A stretch of DNA of 64,000 nucleotides from Balanoglossus misakiensis (taxonomy: Eukaryota; Hemichordata). The stretch lies in NCBI GenBank assembly GCA_040954595.2, contig CM082581.2:10416001-10480000 (forward strand). The letters are read 5' to 3'. Made by a program: the position numbers and the translations under genes. The notes beneath the pieces are model-generated. The model was given only the letters and a program-made list of their open reading frames with translations, searched no databases and was not told where the DNA came from. Shown one piece after another: positions 22,401 through 49,797 of the stretch (positions are counted from its first letter, which is position 1; each line of letters opens with the position of its first letter).

Positions 22401-25400
22401 GAGACTGCAGGATCCACCTGGTGGTGGCGCCGATCGTGCTCCTAAGAAGGAGGGAAGGTTGGAAAAAGGGCAGAAAGTGAGGAAACGATCAGACCTGCCA
22501 ACAGACAGAAGTGCAATGATCCTGAAAGGCCTGGCAGATGGAACTTCAAAAGAGAATATCGACCTTTACTTGGAAAATCGTTCACACATTCCAGAAACTC
22601 CGAACTTACTGTTTGGTGAGGAACCTGGCACTGTGATGGTCAGATACTCAGAAGATATACCAGGTAATAAGCAGACATGTACAAATGACAGAATGATCAA
22701 GTTCCTCCTTTACGTTGAGCTGTAAAGCAGACAATTCACCAAGCTTGAATCTTTGCTGTTTACTTTTAACAGTTCACTGAAAACCTCATTGTTTCTCTGT
22801 TTCTTTGCTTTTCTGTTCAAGATTTTGATGGAGTTGTACGCCGTATTAGTCAAAAATCATTGAATGGGGCCAGACTTACTGCCGAGCCAGCCTACCAGAC
22901 TAACTGTATTCTGGTTGAGGGTTTGCCACCCGATTGTTCCGAAGACGTGTTGACTTTGTATTTTGAAAGCAGCAGACGAAGTGGTGGTGGGAGTGTGGAC
23001 TTTGTTGACTTTGATGAGGAAAGAAACGCAGCTCAAGTATTCTTTCAAGATTACAAAGGTGAGAGACTCACAACAACAAAAGTCTCCTCCTTGAAATACA
23101 TGTCTGCAATGTGTTTGTTCTCTGCCATTTGACTGTATGTCTTTCAGTAGAGATGTCATGACTGTGTGAGATCATATCAAATACACAGTTACAGTACTCA
23201 AGGTTACTCAACCATTTAGTCAAAGATACAATCATAAAATGAACCTTTATTGCATCATAGGATAACAACTTGTCAGTGTCTTCAAGAATGAACAAGTGAA
23301 ACATGAATATTATTGATAAACAAAACCTTATTAGGCATAAATATAATGGAACATAAATATATAAACCTCTGTGTACACGAAATTGGCCCTCTTACTCACA
23401 AAGTCACTCACAATGTATTTTTTTCTCTGCAGTTGTTGAAAATGTGCTACAGAAGAGACATGTGATCAATAAGGTTCCGCTTACTGTGCTGCCATTCCAT
23501 GCTAACTTGGGTTATGTCATCAGTGGTGAAGAACTAACTCCCAGAATTCCAAAACCTGTCACTGTTGATGTGGATCCTGTGATTGTGGGATTTATCATGA
23601 CAAAGGTGCGCCAATTTGGTGAAGAATTCCAACAAATTTTGGGAAAAGCGCACGCTCAGATTGAGTGGCCATATCAAGGAAGGCACGACGTAGTGGTATT
23701 GATACCTGCTCTCACCCCAGACACAAAAAATCTTCACAGAATTGTGAAAAGTTGGCAAAAGGACGCAGTCGACACCTTGCAGCAGTATCTGCACAGATAC
23801 AAAATGGTCACCATTCCGGTGCTTGAGGGGATCTGGTTGAAGGTCAAAAGTCAAGTTGGATCACTAGCTACAAGTGGTGATCCCGTAGACTTTCAGATGG
23901 AGCAGTCGTCATCCATGATTTTCATCACCGGTAAAGTGGCCGACGTCACCAAACTCGAAGCGAGGGTCAAGGAGATTATCGAGGTCATCGAAGATGAAAT
24001 GCAGAAAGCCAAGCAGAGGACCACTGAAAGTGTGAATATCCAGGAAGATTTCAAGATCAAACAACTCCTAATGTGCAGATTTTCCAAAGAAATCATGGAG
24101 AAATTTTCAGGACTTCAAGTGAAAATTGTATCTAAAGCTCGCAAAGTCACCTTTGAAGGTCTGCCGAATGATATAGTGATGGCCAAAGTAAAAATGTATG
24201 AGACTCTCAACACATTACCCGTGAAGAAGTTCACTCCACCTTCACAGAATATTAGAGAATTCTTACAAGACCCAAGTGTCACTCAGAAGATCTATGATAT
24301 CTTTAAAACCAGGGGTTTTAGAGCTGCCTATATGGTTCAGGAAGAAGTCATTTGCTCTGCTTCCACTGAAGAGACAGCAAAACAAGCCATTCAGATTCTG
24401 AAGAACAGTGTCGCCGAGTACTCTATTGATCTGAAACCACAATCCCTGGCTGCTATTCAAAAAGACGAATGGCAGCGGTTGGTGAAAGAGCTAGAAGACG
24501 AAGAAACAGTCTACATACTGCACCCGCAGGCAAGTTCTAGAAACGCTGTCACCGTCATTGGCTTCAAAACGAATCTGTCGCCCGTGGCGACCAAACTTGA
24601 AAGTTTCATCAAGCAGCACACTGTGATTGATGAAGTCATCAAGATGGAACCCGGTCGACTGAGGTTCATCTTTAATTCAAAAGGAGAAGACTTACAAGAA
24701 ATACAACAGCAAGCCAAGCAGCAGCCTGTCACCATCAACAAACACAAAAACGGTGTCGGCATAGTTGTGAGCGGAACTGAGGACGACGTGAGAATGGCCT
24801 GTCAACAGGTGAGGAAACTCGCTGAGAAAGTCGACAGCCGACCGCACCCAATCGATAAACCCGGAATCCCCGCACTCTTTAAAGAAGACAAGGGGAAAAC
24901 ATACCTGAAACTGGTAGAGGGTGAATTCAATTGCTGCATCGACGTAACTGACCCATCCGAAGTTGAAGAAGCCATGGAGGCCGAGGATGAACCTGAAAGC
25001 GTTCCACAGATGCCACCACCACCTACTCTGACGGTGTTGTGTTATCACACAATGCAGGATGGCAGGAGAATTGTGGTGGGCAAGGGAGATCTTACCCAGA
25101 TGCCTGTCCAGGCTATTGTCAATGGTTGTACTCCACAACTAGATCATTCAGGAGGACTAGCAAAGGCCATTGTAGATGCAGGTAGGTTGCTAACCCAGCC
25201 GAACAAAACTCTGACATTTTGAAGTGATTTCCAAATTTCATGTTATTATTTCAAAGGCAAATATCATCAACCTATGTGTCAAATAGTCTTTCAAAATGGA
25301 ATTCTTGATTGAACCACTGTGTGTATTGTCCAATTTAACCTTTTATGAATGATTGCAAGGTGGCAGATTAATTTACTGTTTTTCATTTGTTAATGTCAGG

Positions 25401-28056
25401 TGGCCAGACAATTGCTGATGAAACAGCTAGCATTCTAAGGAGCAAAGGTGGGAGATTATTTCCAGGCCAAGTGGTTTCCACTGGGTCTGGAAATCTTCCG
25501 TGCGTGAGAATCATCCATGCAGTTGGACCGTCATGGAACCGTTCGAGAAGAGGGGGATTAGAAGAGGGGATGTCACGAGAAGAAAAGTTGCTTTATGACA
25601 CTGTGTGGAATAGTTTGTGGGAAGCTGAGGTGCACCAGTGTCGTTCTGTAGCCCTGCCTGCCATCAGTTCAGGGGCTTTCGGTTTCCCCTTAGATCTTTG
25701 CGTGGGCACCATCATTGCAACTGTAGATGAATACTGCAGTACACAACCACTAAGATTTCTGAACGAGATTAATCTAGTGGATAATGCTGATATGACCTGC
25801 AAAGCTTTCCAAGGCAAACTGGTTGAGTACTTTGGCTCTGAAAATGTCACCATACCTGATCAGTTTCCAGGTAGGTGTATTTTACATTTCACAGCGCAAA
25901 ACACTAACTTGGTTACTTGGCTTTGATGGGACACATCATGACCTTACATGCTAACATACAGTCTGTCAATATTCATATTTCCTTGGTGTAATTTCTGAGG
26001 AAAAGATACGTTTTCATATTTCTAAACATGATTTGCTTGTTGGACTTTGATTGTCCAAACATTTTGAAATCTCTAGGTATGAACTGTCATTTGTAGAACT
26101 TTGTAAGTAGCGTTCAAAGAAGCTGACCAATCGCATTATTTTTTTCCAATTATCGTAAATAAACGACTAGGAGGATATGCTGGAAGTATGAGTTCCCAGA
26201 GAGGAAGATTTAGAGGTCCGGCCACTAATGATGACCTACCGGGTACTTCGCTGCAGCCACAGTCAAACACATCAGAAGTGAAGACTGCTGAAGGAATTGT
26301 GATCAAGTTGGTCAAAGGAAGCATAGCCAAACAAACGGTAATTTATTACTTCACCAAGTGGCACAATGAGATATTTTATTAATCAGTTTTTCATTAAGGT
26401 AAATTCTGATGCCATGGATAAATTTTCTTTTTCTCCGACATCGACAGACTGACATCATAGTTAACACCACGCAGACTACCCTGGCTCTGAACACAGGGGG
26501 CGTTTCCGCGGCAATTCTAAAAGTAGCAGGGCCACAACTTCAGCGAGATATCGTAGCACAGAAGGATGCTGGTGCGGATGTCCGAGCTGGTAGCATTATT
26601 GTAACAGGTGGAGCCAAATTGAAATGTGAAGCTGTTTATCATGTTCTGTGCTGTCATTGGAATGGACAACCGAATGCTGAGAAAGTAAGGACAGTTTATT
26701 AAAATGACTTACATATGCAACATCAATCTGTTTTGCATTGTGATCCAGTGTGGTCACCAGACAGCCATTTTGTCAGAGTCTTTTATGTCCATATGAGCCA
26801 TTTGCACAGGCATGACAAATGAGCTATTTAAACAGACATACCTCAACCAATTGTGTTTAAACTTTGGACAAGGATGATTTACTTTGGCGTAGTCTTCTAA
26901 CTTGGCATAATCCTGCAATTTCTTCCACTTATGTCATGGACAATGATCTTTTTTTTCAGCTGTTGAGAGGTCTACTGAGGCAGTGTTTTCAAGGAGCAGA
27001 CCAAAGTGGGATGACTTCCATCGCATTCCCTGCTATTGGCACTGGTGGACTTGGATTTCCAGCCAACATCACTGCAAAAGTGATGTACGAGGAGGCGAAA
27101 AAATTCAGCACAAGTAACCCTGCGACATCACTGAAGGATATCAGATTTGTGATTTATGATCAAGACCATCAAACGTATCAGGTGAGCATGAGTTTGTGTG
27201 CGACATTTTGTTCCAGAGAAGCCTAGCTGTCACTGCTGTACATTGTATGTCTAGCAATAGCTGTCTGTACATACATTGTTTGCATGGCATTCTTACCAAC
27301 ATCAAGGCACTGACGATCAGCTCATATCTGATGAGGTGACATCATTCATGCTCCAACTTCTTAACTGACCAGAGAGAAACCACAGCTTGTATGTTAACTC
27401 AATATTTCTGTTGAATGCCAACATCTGTCCTAATCTGTGTGATCCCTTTTTTCTGAAAAGGCATTCAAAAGTGAACTACAACAACTGACTGGAGGAACTG
27501 CTAAGAGAAGACACAGTACCAAAGGAGATCAGAAAAAGAACTCTGCAGGCATGAATCCAGCAATGCATGGATCACATGCCAGCCACTCTCCATTGACACA
27601 AACACCAGGTTTTCAAGACCGTTCTTCTCATTCAATTAGAGGATCTGGTGAGTTCAATAGTATCTCCATGTGAAATGCAATTATTTGTGAATGATGCAAG
27701 AAACATATACTGTGAACTTACAAAGGACAAGTCAAGAAATGATCATATACATACATGCCCCCCAATGCCCCCCCTCAATGCCTTCCAATCCCCCTCCAAT
27801 GCCCCCAATGCCTTCCAATGCCCTCCAATCCCCCTCCAATGCCCCCAATGCCTTCCAATGCCCTCCAATCCCCCTCCAATGCCCTCCAATCCCCCTCCAA
27901 TGCCCCCCAATGCCTTCCAATGCCCTCCAATCCCCCTCCAATGCCCTCCAATCCCCCTCCAATGCCCCTCTGGTCTCGAAACCCTAATAAACTACTTGCT
28001 GATTTTATGGTAACTGAAAAACATTCTCAAGTGCACTTTCTTCATTAGATTGTCTA

Positions 28057-28090
<34 letters not shown>

Positions 28091-31000
28091 TTATTTGTAT
28101 AGCGTCAGTATCCACAAAAAAATGTGATCAATGACGCTTAAAGCAAAAGTACAATACAACAAATGGCTAAAAAACAGATTTAAAAAGTAAAGTTTTAACA
28201 TTTGATTTAAAAACAGATAAGTCTGGTGCCTGGCGAATGGTGAGTGGAAGATTATTCCAAAGAATTGGAGCAGCAACAGTAAAAGCGCGATCACCATAAC
28301 TCTTGGTGCGTGATCGAACAGGGCAGAGTTTGAACTGATCAGCTGACCTTAAATTGCGACATGGAACATATAGATTAGTCATGCTAGAAAGATAGATTGG
28401 ACCAAGTTTATGAATGGATTTAAAAATGAGAACTAACATCTTAAAAACAATACGCTCTGTAACAGGTAGCCAGTGCAACTGATACAAAATTGGAGTGATG
28501 TGACAGGTGATTTTAGAACGAGTTACAATTCTAGCAGCAATATTCTGAACGCGTTGGATACGGTTGATTGAATACTTCGGGAGCCCAAATAAAAGTGAAT
28601 TACATGAATCAATTTGAGACGTAATGAATGCATGAACTAATTGCTCTGTAGCTGAATGAGATAAATATTTGCGGATAAGCGCAATGCGACGTAAATGAAA
28701 AGTGGCAGAGCGGCAGATCTGTCCAATATGTGGCTTCATTGTCAGACAAGAGTCAAGGATCACTCCAAGGCTCTTAGCCTGACAATGGACGGGAATCAGA
28801 GAATCGCCAACACGAATTTCTGAAATCCCTCTAGCAGAAAGTTGTGTTTGTAATTTCAGGGGGAGAAGATTCCATGTACACTGGTCTGAAACAATCTGCC
28901 AGGGGTTCACAGATGATGATTGGAAATATTTGTGTGCAAGTACAGCAAGGGGACATCACCAAGGAAACCACTGATGCCATTGTCAACAGTACCAACGTAG
29001 ACCTCGATCTCAGTATGGGTAAGGGTTTGCTTTTTTGTGAACTTATTGATGGATAATTTTTGAATTTTAAGTCACACTGAATAAAATTTCAAAAGTAACG
29101 AGTCCTATAATATTAGTGATTGCAAGTAGTCTGACTGATTTCCACATAACTTTTTCAAGCTTCAGAAATTTATTTTCGGTGTGACGCTATCCCCTTTGAC
29201 CTCATGGTGTTAATTTTTACAGGAGGTGTTTCCAAAGCCATTGTTGCTGCTGGAGGAAGAACTATTGTGAGGGAATGCCAGAAATTGCGTAAGCATATTT
29301 GATTTATAGTGAGATCATGCAGTCAAATCTGTGTCTAGGGGGCCTCGTCGTCTGTATAATGGACACTTGTCTATGGTGGCCACTTTGTTACAGTCCCTGC
29401 ACAATCTACAAGTTCCCCTAACTGTCTATTAAGAACAGTCCTTGACTTGCTTCTGGGTGACAGCACTGTACATGTATGTCTTTTAAAAATTGTTAAACCA
29501 CATATTAAACAGTGATTCATTGAAATATATTCATGTGCCGTCCAATGATGAAAAATCATTTTCTTTTTTCGACAAATGTAATTTTTTCAAGGAATGAAAC
29601 ATACCACCAAAGTGATCTCATTAAGAATTGAATTTGAAATAAACTCTTCTGCCATTTCCAGAGAAACAGCAAGCTGACACTGTGGTGATGACTGGTGCTG
29701 GTAACCTCAAATGTAAAAATATCATTCATATGATAACACCATATCAGAAGTTGGAAGACAGCATTGTGAAGATGCTTGCATTTGCGGAGCAGCAGAGAAT
29801 GAAATCCTTAACTATGCCAGCAGTCGGAACTGGTAAGGAATAATTTTAATCATTGCAACCACAGATATGCTGTAATTGATAGTTGTAATCAAAGCATTGT
29901 GACGGGCTACGATGAAACTGATGCACAGATTGATCTGATGGAGTCGCATATCATTACAGCACAAATTCTGTATACCCAATGACATGCAAGGGTTAAGGGT
30001 GTATGAAATAGTACTGTGTTATCCAATAATACCAAAGTTACATGTACTTTTGGTTGTGTTAATAAGATGAACAATTCATAATTTAGGATTATCAGAGTTG
30101 TGGAGCACACTCACTCCACACATGCCGTGGTAGAGTGAAACACTGCATTGTATCGACACGAATCTACAGTATAATGTCCCATTTTTTTTATTCCAGGGGC
30201 ACTAGGAATAAGTCCTGCAAAAGTGGCTCACCTAACACTGGAAGCCATTGGAGACTTTTTTCAAGAACACAAACCGCAACATCTCAAACTGATCCGAGTG
30301 ACAGTCTTTCAGCCACCAATGGTTCAATCGTTTCATCAGGCGATGGCCAATCTCCACGGAAAACCACCAAAGGATAAACGTAACGTGCTGCGAAAAGCTT
30401 GGGGTATAATTCCATAATATTTGTCATTTCACTCTATATCCTCTTCATCGAGTGTTAACTTTGATACTTTACCACATTCAAATTAATCACATCTCTATTA
30501 AGGACATATCTTTCAAGACAAAAGTTACAGTTTTAATAGAAAATTACATGTCTCTTAAGGACACCTCTCTGTTAATGACAGATTTTCTGGTCCCAGAGGT
30601 GTTTTTAGTGACACGTTTCACTGTATATACTTTTCAATGTTTAACAAACAGATGCCACTTTTGGGAAAGTTCATCTTTTTGGAGCGAGCTCTGGTGAAGC
30701 CGAGAAAACATGGCATACACTGATATTGTACATCTTTGCTGGGAGAAAGGCAGACATTGATGGAGCCATCGAGAAGCTGGAGAAATTAATCGACTCAGAA
30801 TTCGGAGACCACGTAAGCTGGATTTGTAATGCATTATGCGCATGTATAATTTCTGTGGGAACAGTGGGTTCCAAGTTTGCCATTAACACAAGTTTATAAT
30901 GCTATGGTAAAATTGGCTGTTATTCACATACAATATTGTACTTGCCGGGAATAGCTAAACTAATGTATGTTTTCCTGTTATCAACAGGTTATTTCCAAGG

Positions 31001-33234
31001 ATGCCATTGGCAAAATGAAACCTGAAGATCTAAGTCACATCAAAGTATTTGCAGAACCCTTTCAGGTCAGCCATAGATGAATATTTCAGTAAAATAAGTC
31101 GAAACAAAATATGTCCTTATTTTCTTAAGTTCAATCTTAGCATTGTGCATTTCCCCCCATATGAATCAATGTGCATTCAATTGCCATTTCTTTTAGAGTG
31201 CAAGGATGCAGTTCAGAAATAGTTAAAACTCAATTTTAAATGTAGCAAGAGCTCACAAGTGCATGGTTATACAAGCTGATGTAACGGCAACTGATTTAGT
31301 TTTACCCTTCAAAGAAAAATTGTGGAGTTACAATGCTATTCCTTGATTAAACAGGTTACCTGCAGGGTGCCCTGCAAAAGACCCTTGATTTTGAATTTCT
31401 GTTGATCAACAGGTGAAAGTCGAAAAGATTGACACAGGTCGTGTAGTCCGCCTCCGATTGCAAGGAAGAATCCGTGATGTTGTCAAGGTGCAAGAAGAAA
31501 TCAATGATATTCTGGATCGCATTTCTGAGGAGGAAAGACAAAGAAAGGAAGTCTTGATGTTGGCCAAAAATGTCAAATGGATGTTTCTGAGTGATGTTGA
31601 AAAGTTCGATGAGTACGACGACGACATCATTGGTCTGATTGAACAGGCAAAAATGGGCGGGAAAAGGGATGTCGAGTTTGAGATTGGGGATGGAAAATAC
31701 AGGATCAATTTCCAAAAAATGGAAGAGACAGACTTGGATGATATGTCAACAGTTCCAGTGAGGAGAGAGCTTAGAGAAGGTATGTTTTTATCTCCTGTAA
31801 AATACCGATGGTGTACCATGTAGGTGTGTCGCCAGCTGGTTCTGATGCTAAGAGCCCAATTTTAGACCATTTACCCCCCCCCCCCCCCCAACACACACGC
31901 ACACACAAATCAAATGTATATTTGATCAAAGAGGCATCTCTGTCTACTTCAATAACTTGATAACCACTGAAGGCACGATGTCTATATACTGCTCCATGGG
32001 GCAAAGATTTGTAAAACCGTGGAATACACAACTGCGACATCAATTACATGTATGTTGGACATGCATATCATCCTTTACACATGTTGTGATTTATAACTTG
32101 TTTTCTCAGGTATATTAATCAGAAATGTATTTTTAACTTTTAGGAGGGGTCCCTCTTCCACCAAATTGGAAAAACATGACTCCTAATAAAAATTTTGAAT
32201 CAGAAACTTTGGATCCCAGATCATTGGAATACCAAGGAGTGGAGACATCATTCAAGCAGACACTTCAACCAGGGTATAATTTAACTCAAATTGTCCGGGT
32301 AAGTTAAAAGGGATGGTAGCTTTTAACTTTTGTTTCTTTTTGAATGATTTTGTTCATTGTATCAACTGCAGTATCTTTTTCTACTTCCTATGTTATGCTA
32401 TTGAAAACGACCACTGTTCTTCTTAAGTGAGTTTTATATGAATTGTGTTTTTAGATTGAACGTCTGCAGAACCAACATTTGTATCGCCAGTTCTTCATAA
32501 TGAGGCAGACCTTAGAAGCGAAAAATCGCAGGGGTACCAAGAATGAAAGAACATTATATCATGGAACAAGTGCTGACTCCATTGGTAAAATAAATACGAT
32601 GGGTTTTAACAGAAGTTTTTCGGGTAAAAATGGTAAGTGGTTATTATAAGATAGCATCAAATATGTCAATCACTACAAGATAGAAGCAATTTGCATATGA
32701 TAGAACACTACTTGTCAAAAATTTGCGTTTCATCCAATCCCACCTTCCCCACTATACCATTACCTTTTCGACAATTTATGTTCATAGTATCTTTTTTTAT
32801 TAAACACAGAGATGTCAATGGTTGCAGAGATTATAAATGTGTTTTTCCGCACCAGTCGATAATCAAAGGAGACAGTGACAAAAAAAGCTCAGTCTTCATA
32901 TAAACGTCTTAATTATTGATGAATGCATCAATGTTTGTCCTTTACAGCAATTCTGTATGGAGCTGGCACATACTTCGCCGTCAATTCTGAATTATCAGCA
33001 CGAAGCGTATATTCTCCCCCTGATGCCAATGGTTATAAGTACATCTACCAAGCCAAGGTATTGACAGGAGAATACACAGCAGGTTCACAGAACATGCTGG
33101 TACCTCCATCTAAGAATCCTAATGATCCCACAGATTGCTACGATAGTGTTGTTGATAATACAGCAAATCCAGAAATCTTTGTCGTGTTCAATGATGCCGT
33201 GGCCTATCCAGAGTATCTGATAGTATTTAGCTAG
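16484..33234 (+). CDS. PARP14-like: PARP14-like multidomain mono-ADP-ribosyltransferase
   Basis: Twenty-six exons join in frame to about 2731 residues: 16484-16703, 17205-17377, 18787-20071, 20184-20369, 20631-20750, 20906-21094, 21456-21713, 21868-22101, 22232-22663, 22822-23058, 23433-25181, 25400-25870, 26171-26337, 26448-26684, 26960-27181, 27461-27647, 28860-29018, 29223-29288, 29662-29832, 30197-30403, 30652-30812, 30988-31065, 31413-31779, 32144-32298, 32455-32632, 32948-33234. Order: RRM-like unit (1-131), Gln/Pro-rich exon (132-559), six more RRM-like units to about 1130 (e.g. LYFESRRSGGGDV), KH-like repeats, macro domains at about 1660-1850, 1890-2060 and 2140-2325, a WWE domain (VKWMFLSD, about 2440-2515) and the ART domain. 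The ART has LYHGTS, GAGTYFAVNSELS and AYPEYLIVF. This is an H-Y-L triad, which in the family means mono- rather than poly-ADP-ribosylation. Human PARP14 is 1801 residues, so this version is greatly expanded. PARP14 acts in innate immunity and antiviral defence in vertebrates. Confidence 0.93.
16928..16977. repeat. Perfect 19-bp inverted repeat with 12-base loop
   Basis: GCAGGAATCAAACTGACTG at 16928-16946 is the exact reverse complement of 16959-16977. It lies in intron 1 of the PARP14-like gene. The stem is shorter than a usual microRNA precursor. It may be a small foldback remnant. Confidence 0.8.
27757..27970. repeat. C-rich minisatellite
   Basis: A tandem array built from ccaatgcc, ccttccaatgcc and ccaatccccctccaatgcc sub-units fills about 210 bases of the intron between exons 16 and 17 of the PARP14-like gene. 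Higher-order blocks (ccaatccccctccaatgccc with variants) recur several times. Open frames through it (Asn-Pro-Pro-Pro-Met-Pro type) only reflect the repeat and are not genes. The C-rich strand is strongly asymmetric. Confidence 0.9.
28061..28090. repeat. (AAT)10 microsatellite, probable LINE 3' tail
   Basis: Ten exact AAT units, read as (ATT) on the minus strand. They sit directly after the 3' end of the minus-strand LINE, where short microsatellite tails are typical of the CR1/L2 group. Confidence 0.8.
28061..28858 (-). mobile_element. 5'-truncated non-LTR retrotransposon (L2/CR1-group LINE)
   Basis: On the minus strand an unbroken frame of about 230 codons ends at 28167. It reads like the C-terminal part of a LINE reverse transcriptase: SLGVILDSCLTMKPHI, then NSLLFGLPK, RIQRVQNIAARIV, LHWLPV, and finally RAFTVAAPILWNNLPLTIR. 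The 3' end has a short inverted repeat (AGCGTCA and TGACGCT, about 28098-28138), then tatacaaataaa and the AAT tail. The active-site YxDD part and the endonuclease are missing, so it cannot move by itself. The right edge is uncertain but lies within tens of bases of the acceptor of PARP14-like exon 17 (28860). The unbroken frame suggests a fairly young insertion. Confidence 0.85.
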
Positions 33235-35379
33235 AACGGTTCCTTAAACAGGAATCACAGAGACATGGCAGATTAGTGTTGTTTTTTTGATATTCTGTAT
33301 ATCTTCTAGAACAGTGTGGTTCTATATGTGTAGTGTCCATAAACTTTAAACAGTTTAATCATATTCCAGGTGTGATGTCATAGCTTCTTCCAAGAGTACT
33401 CGAAAGATGGGATATGTTTTTAGCTGTCACTTACTAGTGCAGATGTTATCTTGACGTGCAAATATATATTACCAGTTTAGCACATAGCATAGTCTACTTT
33501 GTTAAACCATTATATTACTGAGTTTATTTTATGTGTTAATTGAAGCAGATATGATCCGCCAATATTTCAGTGTGTGCCATGTACCTCTTTAACAACAAAT
33601 TTCAAACAATGTTCTCTTTTAAGATTCCTGGGTTGCAAATATGGAAAACTTTCAGAAAGATAATTTAAGGTTTAAAAGATAAATGTAAAGGTTTAAAAGA
33701 TCAATATAAAGTTTGTGTACTCAGCGCTCATATTTTAAAAATAGGTGTAATATTTACATATTGATTGATCATGCAGTCTGATGTCTGCCTTTATCTGTAA
33801 TGACGAATTAAGGCTTGGCCCTAACAATATTTAATTCATCTCTCAATTTTTTTAATCCTCAATGGGGATTTGAGTTTACCATGGAAACCTTTTAATGGGA
33901 TTTCCAAAGTGTGTGTTTAATTATTTCTCTGACTGTAGTTTGTGTGAAGCTAGTGTAGTTTGCTGTATGCATATATATATTTTCATTGTGTCTGACCATT
34001 TTTGACAAGTCTGACAAAAAGACAGGAAATTCAACCTGGTTAAGTTGAAGGTAGGTTATTCTATGACCTGCAGTTAGGTGATTACATCTACTTTACAGGT
34101 GGGCAAGAATATTATGAGTCAGAGAAGATATAATGTATTGAGAATATGTTTTATTCCTTAATGTTAAAGATTTATCTATCTCACACTATGTACGCGAAAG
34201 TACAAACTCAAACACACAACTTCTAATTAAATACCATAAAAAATTCTGATCAGTGTTTACATTTGCAGATATATCAAAACAGCTGTACAGCAAAGAAAGC
34301 AAAAATTTTGTTTCCATAGAAGTTAAACTGACCTGAAGCAGTCTTGCAACATTTCAATGCACTGCTGGCCACTCCCACAGAAATATCTTTCATGATTTCA
34401 TTGTTTACAAAAAATATTGGCAGCATGAGAGCATTTTTTCGGTAGATACTATCAGTAAAACAGTGGCAAGAGCACTCTTCCATTTTGCTCAAAACTGTCA
34501 CAAATGTGACACATTTTATCAAGTATATTTGACATCATACTGAACAATTTCTGACAAATTCAACCTTTATTATATATTAGAAGAAAAGATTTGGACTGAC
34601 GGTTTCGTGTACCGTGGCGTTATTTTGCATAGCAGGTGGGTTCGAGAAAAAGTATATGTCATGCAAAATACACTCGTGTAATAGAATGGCTAACTAGTCA
34701 AGTACATGTACATGTTTACTATGGATGGGTCAGATGAAATGGTAAGGTAAGGCACAATACAACTCTGTCAGCAGAAAACTTGCTCACAGACTACGGTTAA
34801 CATATTTAGGACTGAAGCTAAATTTCTTCAATAACTTAGTTTTTGATACTATTTCTAAATGAAGGTAAATAACTTACGTTACATTACTACAGCTCAATGT
34901 CTTCAATAACTTAGCTTCAAAAGCAATGTCACTCAACAGTTGCAATAAAAAGCTCTCAAGACTTCATTGCTTCATGCATTAAAGAAAACAGTAAAATATT
35001 AAGTAAAAAAACTATTTACAAAGTACAAATGAGGGCATGAATTCACAAATTTATTATTAGCAGTAGTTTTCTTGGCCATTTTTTATACATTTCTTAATGG
35101 ATGATGTTATGCATAACAGTACTGTTCTGTCAATGTTCAATATGCTTCCTTGTGCAGGAATATGTTTGCTTAGTCTTTTTTTCTGCCTGTAGATAGTTTG
35201 CATCCCATTCTGCATGTAATCTGTTCATCTACATCTTCCCATAGTTTGCATCAGTCTGCAGTTTTTCCATCTGCCTCACTCTGTGCTGACCTGCTTTGTG
35301 TGTTCATTGCATGACAACTTTTAGATGCAAACAAAACTGTGAACATCTGGTAAGTTGACTTTATTCATGCTCAATTAAT
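33235..35379. other. Convergent 3' region of PARP14-like and DOCK genes
   Basis: About 2.1 kb of AT-rich sequence between two stop codons on opposite strands. It must hold both 3' UTRs. Possible signals include AATAAA on the plus strand near 34945 and minus-strand copies near 34151, 34567 and 35360. I see no exon or repeat family. Confidence 0.6.

Positions 35380-49797
<14,418 letters not shown>

Noticed and set aside
22264-22480. Alternative frame over PARP14-like exon 9
   Set aside because: The frame that joins exons 8 and 10 in phase 1 and encodes the RRM-like unit is the other one.
27648-28048. Long Pro/Asn/Met-rich and Gly/Trp-rich frames on both strands
   Set aside because: They are translations of the minisatellite at 27757-27970 in several frames and are not genes.
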